From the NCBI GenBank assembly GCA_029864165.1, contig JAOTTZ010000038.1, positions 1 through 9,864 of the forward strand: a stretch of DNA of 9,864 nucleotides, in the 5' to 3' direction. Positions 4,534-9,864 of this stretch are shown here, in pieces. Every line of letters starts with the position of its first letter. Position 1 is the first letter of the stretch. Source of the stretch: Burkholderiaceae bacterium (lineage in GTDB: Bacteria > Pseudomonadota > Gammaproteobacteria > Burkholderiales > Burkholderiaceae_C). The position numbers were made by a program, and so were the translations under genes. The notes under the pieces are model-generated. The model saw only the letters and a program-made list of their open reading frames with translations. It did no database searches and was not told where the DNA came from.

Positions 4534-4979
4534 TCGCGATCGACACCAACATACTGGTATACGCCCACCGCGAAGACTCAGACTGGCATGCCGTTGCTGC
4601 TGCCCGTGTTACCGAAGTCGCTGAGGGGCGTGCCCCATGGGCAATACCCTGGCCGTGCATACACGAGTTCCTTGCCATCGTCACGCACCAAAGGATTTTC
4701 TCGCCGCCGACTCCGCTGGCTTCCGCGATCGATCAAGTCGACGCGTGGATGGAATCACCAACGCTGGTGCTGCTGTCCGAGTCCGGCGACTACTGGCGCG
4801 AATTGCGGCTGACGATCAAGGCCGGGCGTGTCGTTGGCCCGCAGATTCATGATGCGCGCATTGCGGCACTGTGTCTGCAGCATGGTGTGCGCGAACTGTG
4901 GTCAGCCGACCGCGACTTTGGCCGCTTCCCGGTTCTTAGAACCACAAATCCATTGGCCACACGAGAGGGTGCGGGCTAG
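4530..4979 (+). CDS. vapC: VapC-family PIN-domain ribonuclease toxin
   Basis: This 149-residue PIN nuclease is the toxin of the VapBC pair. It opens MIAIDTNILVYAHR with metal ligand Asp5. Glu46 sits in CIHEFLAIVTH, and Asp108 (IHDARIAALCLQHG), Asp127 and Asp129 (WSADRDFGRFP) complete the acidic site that holds Mg2+ or Mn2+. VapC enzymes cleave tRNA, rRNA or other RNA when released from VapB. The start is the ATG at 4530 that overlaps the vapB stop; an earlier ATG at 4488 in the same frame would add 14 residues without a PIN strand and lies inside vapB. It ends 122 bases before the atpI ATG in the same direction, so read-through from this locus into the ATP synthase operon is possible. Confidence 0.88.
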   Translation: MIAIDTNILVYAHREDSDWHAVAAARVTEVAEGRAPWAIPWPCIHEFLAIVTHQRIFSPPTPLASAIDQVDAWMESPTLVLLSESGDYWRELRLTIKAGRVVGPQIHDARIAALCLQHGVRELWSADRDFGRFPVLRTTNPLATREGAG

Positions 4980-4991
4980 AGGAAAGGAGCT

Positions 4992-5035
4992 TCGGCACAG
5001 CGCTGTCTACACATCTGCGCAACCGTACAGCACCA
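4992..5035 (+). repeat. Direct repeat, right copy, in front of the atp promoter
   Basis: Second copy of the 44-base block at 4177-4220 (37 of 44 identical). It contains the perfect ten-base palindrome ACAGCGCTGT. It lies 27 bases before the atpI -10 box, so it may be original to the atp upstream region, with the left copy made when vapBC arrived; the direction of copying is inferred. Confidence 0.7.
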
Positions 5036-5062
5036 TCTTTTCTTTCATGGCCAGCCTTTTCA

Positions 5063-5068
5063 TATAAT
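5063..5068 (+). promoter_or_regulatory. Probable -10 box of the ATP synthase operon promoter
   Basis: A consensus TATAAT stands 33 bases before the atpI ATG. No convincing -35 box is found at 16-18 bases (TTCTTT at 17), so the promoter may be weak, may depend on an activator, or may be supplemented by transcription from vapBC. Confidence 0.5.
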
Positions 5069-5101
5069 CTCAAGGCTTTGCTGCACACACAAATTATCAG
5101 C

Positions 5102-5557
5102 ATGCGGGTTGACCGTGGGGAGTGGGGCGACGATGCCGACGAGGCACCGGCCGAACCGCTGACGGCGGCACAGGCGCAAGCCCTGCGGGCAAAGCTGCCA
5201 TCGGACTCGCCTTGGCAACTGATGGGCATACAAGCATTGGCCGGCTTGGTGGTCGCGGCTCTGTGTTGGGGCGCGACGGCACGGGTTGAAGTGGCGTGGT
5301 CGGCGCTGTATGGCGCCGCCGCTGCGATTGTCCCAGCCATGGTGATGTTGTGGGGTGTCGGTCCGCTATCGGGCACCGGGGCTGCGGTCAGCATCGTGCG
5401 GTTCATGGCCTGGGAAGGTGTGAAGCTTGTGCTGGCAGTGGCCATGTTGTTGCTTGCTTCGCGCGTGTTGCCGCAGTTGAGTTGGCCGGCCCTGCTGGTG
5501 GCGCTGGTGGTGTGCATCAAGGTGAACTGGCTGGCGCCGCTGTGGCGTAGCCGCTGA
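5102..5557 (+). CDS. atpI: ATP synthase subunit I (AtpI)
   Basis: This 151-residue inner-membrane protein is the first gene of the atp operon and is not part of the final enzyme. AtpI is known to help assemble the c-ring and has been linked to Mg2+ supply. An acidic, charged N-terminus (1-40) is followed by four predicted membrane helices: about 41-60 (GIQALAGLVVAALCWGA), 64-84 (SALYGAAAAIVPAMVMLWGV), 100-118 (KLVLAVAMLLLASRVL) and 123-143 (ALLVALVVCIKVNWLAP). Acidic and basic residues around the third helix (MAWEGVK) match the family. The ATG at 5102 is preferred over a TTG at 5078, which lies only ten bases after the -10 box; neither has a clear Shine-Dalgarno sequence. atpB follows after 19 bases. 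Confidence 0.85.
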   Translation: MRVDRGEWGDDADEAPAEPLTAAQAQALRAKLPSDSPWQLMGIQALAGLVVAALCWGATARVEVAWSALYGAAAAIVPAMVMLWGVGPLSGTGAAVSIVRFMAWEGVKLVLAVAMLLLASRVLPQLSWPALLVALVVCIKVNWLAPLWRSR

Positions 5558-5576
5558 AAACAGGATACGAAGAACG

Positions 5577-6473
5577 ATGGCAGCCCAAGGTCACGCCCCC
5601 AACGCCAGTGAGTACATTGCTCACCACTTGCAGCATTTGCAGAATAAACCGCAGGCCTCGATTGTCGATTTTTCGGTCTTCAATCTTGACTCGATTGCGT
5701 TTTCCGTGCTGCTGGGCGTGCTGGTCTGCTGGACGCTTTGGAGCGTTGCGCGCAAGGTGACCTCGGGCGTGCCGGGGCGCATGCAGGCGGCCGTCGAATG
5801 GCTGGTGGAGATGGTCGACAACCAAGCCAAGAGCATTGTTCACAACGCGCGCAGCCGCAAGCTCGTCGCCCCGTTGGCGCTGACGGTGTTCATCTGGGTC
5901 TTCATGATGAACGCGATGGACCTGCTGCCCGTCGATGCGCTACCGGTGCTCTGGCAGTGGCTGTTCGGCGTCGCCGGTCACAACCCCGAGCACGCTTATC
6001 TGCGTGTGGTGGCTACCGCGGACCTGTCGGTGACGATGGGGCTGTCGATCACGGTGTTGCTCATGTGCCTGATCTACAACGTCAAAATCAAGGGCGTGGC
6101 CGGCTGGCTGCACGAGTTATTCACGGCACCGTTCGGGTCGGTCAAACCTTCTGGCAACCCGCTGACTTGGGTCGCCTTTGCGGTGTTATCGTTTGCCAAC
6201 TTCGCGATGCAACTGATCGAGTTTGTCGCCAAGACCGTTTCGCACGGCATGCGACTGTTTGGCAACATGTATGCTGGCGAGTTGATCTTCATGCTGATCG
6301 CGTTGATGGGCGGTGCGTGGGCTTTGTCAGCCACCGGCCTGGCGCTGTTTGTGGGGCATGTTGTTGCCGGCACCGTGTGGGCCATCTTCCACATTCTGAT
6401 CATCACGCTGCAGGCCTTCGTGTTCATGATGCTCACGCTGGTGTATGTGGGCCAGGCGCACGATCATCATTGA
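5577..6473 (+). CDS. atpB: ATP synthase F0 subunit a
   Basis: This 298-residue membrane protein forms the two proton half-channels beside the c-ring. The key segment SHGMRLFGNMYAGELIFMLI contains the essential Arg226 (equivalent to E. coli Arg210) and Glu235 (equivalent to Glu219). The last helix, IFHILIITLQAFVFMMLTLV, holds His272 and Gln279, matching E. coli His245 and Gln252. A loop of about ten extra residues between Glu235 and His272 (GGAWALSATGLALFVGHVVAG) compared with E. coli is, as I recall, usual for betaproteobacteria. Other hydrophobic segments lie near 35-57, 98-118, 145-168 and 195-220. The ATG at 5577 starts MAAQGHAPNASEYIAHHLQH, the normal N-terminus. The C-terminus ends in a histidine-rich AHDHH. 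It is followed 37 bases later by atpE. Confidence 0.97.
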   Translation: MAAQGHAPNASEYIAHHLQHLQNKPQASIVDFSVFNLDSIAFSVLLGVLVCWTLWSVARKVTSGVPGRMQAAVEWLVEMVDNQAKSIVHNARSRKLVAPLALTVFIWVFMMNAMDLLPVDALPVLWQWLFGVAGHNPEHAYLRVVATADLSVTMGLSITVLLMCLIYNVKIKGVAGWLHELFTAPFGSVKPSGNPLTWVAFAVLSFANFAMQLIEFVAKTVSHGMRLFGNMYAGELIFMLIALMGGAWALSATGLALFVGHVVAGTVWAIFHILIITLQAFVFMMLTLVYVGQAHDHH

Positions 6474-6498
6474 TTCATTCACTCAACAAAGACTATCT

Positions 6499-6774
<276 letters not shown>

Positions 6775-6863
6775 TTCGTGGCCATCCGCGGCATGCCGGC
6801 TAGCCGTGCTCGGTGCCTGCCACGCCGGTGCCGCCTGCCGTTCTGATTAAAGGCAACAGCAAC

Positions 6864-7334
6864 GTGAACATCAACGCTACCCTCATTGTTCAGATCATCG
6901 TGTTCCTGATCTTGGGCTGGTTCACGATGAAATTCGTGTGGCCGCCCATCGTCAAGGCGCTTGACGAGCGCGCACAAAAGGTCGCCGAGGGCCTTTCCGC
7001 GGCCGACCACGCCAAGGCCGAATTGGCAATGGCGCACAAGCGCGTCGAAGAGCAGCTCTCTGCGGCACGCGACGACGCCGGCAAGCGCCTGGCCGACGCC
7101 GAACGCTTGGCGCATTCGATGATCGAAGAAGCCAAGGCGCGCGCCAACGACGAGGGTGCCAAGGTGATTGCCGCCGCCAAGGCCGAGGCCGAGCAAGAGT
7201 CGACCAAGGCGCGCGAGGCGCTGCGCGACGACGTCGCCGCGCTGGCCGTCAAGGGGGCGGAGGCGATCTTGCGTCGCGAAGTCAATGTCGGCGTTCACGT
7301 CGAACTGTTGCAGCGCCTGAAGGCTGAGCTATGA
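6864..7334 (+). CDS. atpF: ATP synthase F0 subunit b (GTG start)
   Basis: This 156-residue protein, the standard length, forms the peripheral stalk as a dimer. One N-terminal membrane helix (about 5-25, [20 protein letters not shown]) is followed by [20 protein letters not shown] and a long Ala/Glu/Lys/Arg-rich coiled coil to the C-terminus, which binds delta. The start is GTG at 6864 (reads VNINATL, where relatives have MNINATL) with AAAGG at 6849-6853. An earlier GTG at 6813 would add 17 residues ([16 protein letters not shown]) not found in the family. The 89-base atpE-atpF spacer is GC-rich, with GGCATGCC and twice CGGTGCC, but no gene. The stop TGA (7332-7334) touches the first base of the inverted-repeat element that separates this gene from atpH. 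Confidence 0.95.
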   Translation: MNINATLIVQIIVFLILGWFTMKFVWPPIVKALDERAQKVAEGLSAADHAKAELAMAHKRVEEQLSAARDDAGKRLADAERLAHSMIEEAKARANDEGAKVIAAAKAEAEQESTKAREALRDDVAALAVKGAEAILRREVNVGVHVELLQRLKAEL

Positions 7335-7604
7335 GGGCCTGCAAAAGCATGAATCGCGTCCACGTGAGATACCGGAACAGGCTCCATCTAGTAGGCGCAA
7401 AGCGCAGTCGGGCTGGTGGCCTGGCGAGCATTTGCAACAACGAGGGGGCCTGTTCCGGCACCTCACCCTTCGGGCCGGGCTACCCAAGCGCGCTGAGGGG
7501 CGTTGCCCTGCTTGCGCAGGCACCCAGCCTGGGCTGCGCAAGGCGCCTACCTCAACGCGCTTGGGTAACCCGGCGTGAATGCGATTCATGCTTTCACAGG
7601 CCCT
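7334..7604 (+). mobile_element. Non-coding foldback (MITE-like) element 2, inside the atp operon between atpF and atpH
   Basis: The ends form a 27-of-31 inverted repeat, 7334-7364 against 7574-7604; both read AGGGCCTG then AAAGCATGAATCGC and end CACG. Inside are two more stems. 7364-7382 pairs with 7448-7466 (17 of 19, core CCGGAACAGGC). 7477-7498 pairs with 7550-7571 (20 of 22, core TACCCAAGCGCG), capped by TTGCGCAG (7512-7519) with CTGCGCAA (7534-7541). The whole can fold as a closed stem with two arms, like a three-way junction. Short ORFs on both strands are products of the palindromes and show no domain. Unlike element 1, no clear target duplication is seen. It starts at the atpF stop and ends five bases before the atpH ATG, leaving atpH without a good ribosome binding site. 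Such an insert is not part of the usual atp operon. Confidence 0.78.
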
Positions 7605-7609
7605 AAACC

Positions 7610-8143
7610 ATGGCTGAAGTCGCAACCATTGCACGCCCTTACGCCGAGGCGCTGTTCCAGGTGGCCAGCCAGGGCGACCTGAGCCAGAGCAGCGAGCAGA
7701 TTGACGCCTTGGCCGCAGTGGCGGCTGACCCGCAAGTACGGCGCTTTGCCAACCACCCCAAAGTCACGCGCGAGCAGGTGTTGAACGTCATCAGCTCGGT
7801 GCTCAAGTCGCCGTTGTCGGACAGCAGCATGAACTTGCTGCGCACGCTGATAGACAACAGGCGGTTGTCGGTATTGCCCGAGATCGCCAAGCAGTTTCAC
7901 GCCCGCGTCAACGCACACTCAGGCATCACGGACGCCAAGGTGTTCAGCGCCTTCCCTATCGAAGCACCTCAGCTTGGCGAATTGATCGGCACGCTCGAAA
8001 AGCGCTTTGCTCGCAAGCTCAACGCCACGGTAGTGCTGGAGCCTGAACTGATCGGTGGCGTGCGCGTGGTGGTGGGCGACGAAGTGCTCGACACTTCGGT
8101 TCGCGCGCGGCTCGCACAGATGAAATCGGCCTTGACGGCCTGA
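7610..8143 (+). CDS. atpH: ATP synthase F1 subunit delta
   Basis: This 177-residue protein of normal length caps the alpha/beta hexamer and joins it to the b dimer. The N-terminal helical domain begins with the family motif ATIARPYAEALFQVA (5-19). The C-terminal part has the conserved LIGTLEKRFARKLNATVVLE and the signature ELIGGVRVVVGDEVLDTSVR with RLAQMKSAL at the end. The ATG at 7610 is the family start. No AAGGAG-like site precedes it; the only candidate, CAGG at 7597-7600, lies inside the terminal inverted repeat of the foldback element and would be paired if the RNA folds. In most relatives atpF and atpH are close together and likely coupled, so translation of this gene may be altered here; that is inference. 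A gap of 84 bases without a gene, containing CATTGCC twice, separates it from atpA. Confidence 0.95.
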   Translation: MAEVATIARPYAEALFQVASQGDLSQSSEQIDALAAVAADPQVRRFANHPKVTREQVLNVISSVLKSPLSDSSMNLLRTLIDNRRLSVLPEIAKQFHARVNAHSGITDAKVFSAFPIEAPQLGELIGTLEKRFARKLNATVVLEPELIGGVRVVVGDEVLDTSVRARLAQMKSALTA

Positions 8144-8227
8144 CCGCAGCGCGCGATATCAATCCAAACATTGCCCTACCAACCATTGCCTTTATTCATA
8201 ACAAGTTAGGCAGACTGAGAGCCAGCC

Positions 8228-9781
8228 ATGCAACTCAACCCCGCAGAAATTTCTGAACTCATCAAGAGCCGCATCGAGGGCCTGACAGCACAGGCCGACA
8301 TCCGAAACCAAGGTACTGTCGTATCGGTGGCCGACGGCATCGTGCGCGCGCACGGTCTGTCCGAGGTGATGCAGGGCGAAATGCTCGAATTCCCGGCCAC
8401 GGCAGACGGCACGCCGACCTTCGGCCTGGCGCTCAACTTGGAGCGTGACTCGGTCGGCGCGGTGATTTTGGGCGCGTACGAACACATCGCCGAAGGCGAC
8501 ACGGTCAAGTGCACCGGCCGAATTCTGGAAGTTCCCGTCGGCCCCGAGTTGATCGGCCGCGTCGTCAACGCGCTGGGCCAACCGATAGACGGCAAGGGCC
8601 CCATCAACGCCAAGATGACCGACGTGATCGAGAAGGTGGCCCCGGGTGTGATCGCTCGCCAAAGCGTGAGCCAGCCGATGGCCTCAGGCCTCAAATCCAT
8701 CGATTCGATGGTGCCCATTGGCCGCGGCCAGCGCGAGTTGATCATCGGCGACCGTCAAACCGGTAAGACGGCGGTGGCGATCGACACCATCATCAACCAA
8801 AAAGGTCAGAACATGACCTGCGTTTATGTGGCCATTGGTCAAAAAGCGTCGTCGATCAAAAACGTGGTGCGCGCACTCGAACTACACGGTGCCATGGCCT
8901 ACACCATCGTCGTCGCAGCGCCAGCGTCGGATTCCGCGGCCATGCAGTATGTATCGGCGTACTCCGGATGCACCATGGGCGAGTACTTCCGCGACCGTGG
9001 GCAAGACGCGCTGATCGTCTACGACGATCTCTCCAAGCAAGCGGTGGCCTATCGACAAGTCTCGCTGCTGCTGCGGCGCCCCCCCGGCCGCGAGGCCTAT
9101 CCGGGCGATGTGTTTTATCTCCACAGCCGTTTGCTTGAGCGTGCTGCGCGCGTGAACGCCGACTACGTTGAGCAATTCACCAAAGGCAGTGTGAAGGGCC
9201 AAACGGGTTCGTTGACCGCCTTGCCCATCATCGAAACACAGGCGGGCGACGTGTCGGCGTTCGTACCGACCAACGTGATCTCGATCACCGACGGCCAGAT
9301 TTTTCTGGAGACTTCCTTGTTCAACGCCGGCATCCGACCGGCCATCAACGCCGGCATCTCCGTGTCGCGGGTCGGCGGCGCGGCGCAAACCAAGCTGATC
9401 AAGAGCCTCTCCGGCGGCATCCGCACCGACTTGGCACAGTACCGCGAGCTGGCCGCGTTCGCGCAGTTTGCGTCTGACCTCGACGAAGCCACCCGCAAGC
9501 AACTCGACCGCGGCGCCCGCGTGACCGAGTTGCTCAAGCAAGCCCAGTATTCGCCGTTGCCCATCTCGTTGATGGCTTCCACGCTGTTTGCGGTGAACAA
9601 GGGCTACGTGGACAGCATAGACGTGAAGAGAGTGCTGGCGTTCGAAACTGGCTTGCACCAGTTCCTGAAGTCCAGCCATGCGGCATTGCTGGCCAAGTTA
9701 GAGGCGGACAAGGCGATGGACAAGGACGCTGAAGCGCAACTCGACGCTGCCATCGCCGCGTTCAAGAAGTCCTTTGTTTAA
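8228..9781 (+). CDS. atpA: ATP synthase F1 subunit alpha
   Basis: This 517-residue protein is one of three alpha subunits that alternate with beta in the F1 head and bind regulatory, non-catalytic ATP. The N-terminal beta-barrel domain (about 25-95) includes [20 protein letters not shown]. The nucleotide-binding domain has Walker A GDRQTGKT (174-181) and Walker B ALIVYDD (261-267), followed by [19 protein letters not shown]. Arg381 in SVSRVGG corresponds to the arginine finger (E. coli Arg376) that reaches into the catalytic site of beta. The C-terminal helical domain ends AFKKSFV. The ATG at 8228 gives the expected [13 protein letters not shown] start; the ribosome binding site is weak (GAGAG in ACTGAGAGCC). 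It is intact and ends 30 bases before atpG. Confidence 0.98.
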   Translation: MQLNPAEISELIKSRIEGLTAQADIRNQGTVVSVADGIVRAHGLSEVMQGEMLEFPATADGTPTFGLALNLERDSVGAVILGAYEHIAEGDTVKCTGRILEVPVGPELIGRVVNALGQPIDGKGPINAKMTDVIEKVAPGVIARQSVSQPMASGLKSIDSMVPIGRGQRELIIGDRQTGKTAVAIDTIINQKGQNMTCVYVAIGQKASSIKNVVRALELHGAMAYTIVVAAPASDSAAMQYVSAYSGCTMGEYFRDRGQDALIVYDDLSKQAVAYRQVSLLLRRPPGREAYPGDVFYLHSRLLERAARVNADYVEQFTKGSVKGQTGSLTALPIIETQAGDVSAFVPTNVISITDGQIFLETSLFNAGIRPAINAGISVSRVGGAAQTKLIKSLSGGIRTDLAQYRELAAFAQFASDLDEATRKQLDRGARVTELLKQAQYSPLPISLMASTLFAVNKGYVDSIDVKRVLAFETGLHQFLKSSHAALLAKLEADKAMDKDAEAQLDAAIAAFKKSFV

Positions 9782-9798
9782 GCGCGCCGTACCCACCC

Positions 9799-9803
9799 AG
9801 GAG
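9799..9803 (+). promoter_or_regulatory. Ribosome binding site for atpG
   Basis: AGGAG lies eight bases before the ATG at 9812. It decides this start over an ATG at 9804 (inside GCATGCG), which is too close to the site and in another frame. Confidence 0.6.
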
Positions 9804-9811
9804 CATGCGAA

Positions 9812-9864
9812 ATGGCGGTAGGCAAGGAAATTCGCGGCAAGATCAAGAGTGTCGAGAACACCAA
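9812..9864 (+). CDS. atpG: ATP synthase F1 subunit gamma, N-terminal end (continues beyond window)
   Basis: Only the first 17 codons are present, reading MAVGKEIRGKIKSVENT. This is the start of the gamma subunit, the central rotating shaft; the family begins M(A)xxKEIRxKIxSVxNT, and this first helix turns inside the alpha/beta hexamer. Its place directly after atpA is the normal operon order; atpD and atpC are expected to follow outside the window. Confidence 0.93.
   Translation, partial: MAVGKEIRGKIKSVENT

Noticed and set aside
7329..7634. ORFs of 91 (+) and 101 (-) codons in the atpF-atpH insert
   Set aside because: The two strands give similar peptides because the DNA is an inverted repeat. 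No domain and no ribosome binding site were found, so I treat the region as non-coding.
8192..9679. Long antisense ORFs opposite atpA (156, 179, 265 and 145 codons)
   Set aside because: These are shadow frames of a highly expressed GC-rich gene. None shows a domain, and atpA is unambiguous.

Overview
The window (about 9.9 kb, GC-rich except at the toxin-antitoxin promoters) looks like the chromosome of a betaproteobacterium, most likely of the order Burkholderiales. The reasons are the gene order atpI-atpB-atpE-atpF-atpH-atpA-atpG, the protein lengths, and the betaproteobacterial style of the a, b and c subunits. The genus cannot be fixed from the sequence alone.

Left part (1-5040): an accessory island of toxin-antitoxin (TA) loci, some intact and some decayed. 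It opens with the 3' end of an SMP-30/gluconolactonase-like gene and the C-terminal remnant of a VapC (PIN) toxin. Next come an intact brnT-brnA pair on the minus strand, an AbrB-type antitoxin plus PIN toxin pair, a higB-higA pair whose toxin has an in-frame stop, a lone fucosyltransferase-like gene on the minus strand, and an intact vapB-vapC pair that overlaps by ATGA. The vapBC pair lies between two diverged 44-bp direct repeats. Around brnTA there are short dispersed repeats and a second, degenerate copy of the brn promoter/operator.

Right part (5041-9864): the F-type ATP synthase operon, read left to right: atpI, atpB (a), atpE (c), atpF (b), atpH (delta), atpA (alpha) and the first codons of atpG (gamma). 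A TATAAT box sits just before atpI. Together these genes build the proton-driven F0 sector in the inner membrane and most of the F1 head and stalk.

The most unusual signal is a pair of foldback elements of about 320 and 271 bp. Both have imperfect terminal inverted repeats (TIRs), nested internal inverted repeats and no convincing ORF. One lies between the AbrB antitoxin and its PIN toxin, flanked by a 6-bp direct repeat GTTAAA. The other lies between atpF and atpH inside the ATP synthase operon. In both cases the element starts at or within 1-2 bases of the upstream gene's stop codon, and the 5' ends of the two elements share similarity (CCT..AAAG, then TCCACGTG). They look like members of one non-autonomous, structured, MITE-like repeat family that targets, or is tolerated at, stop codons inside operons.
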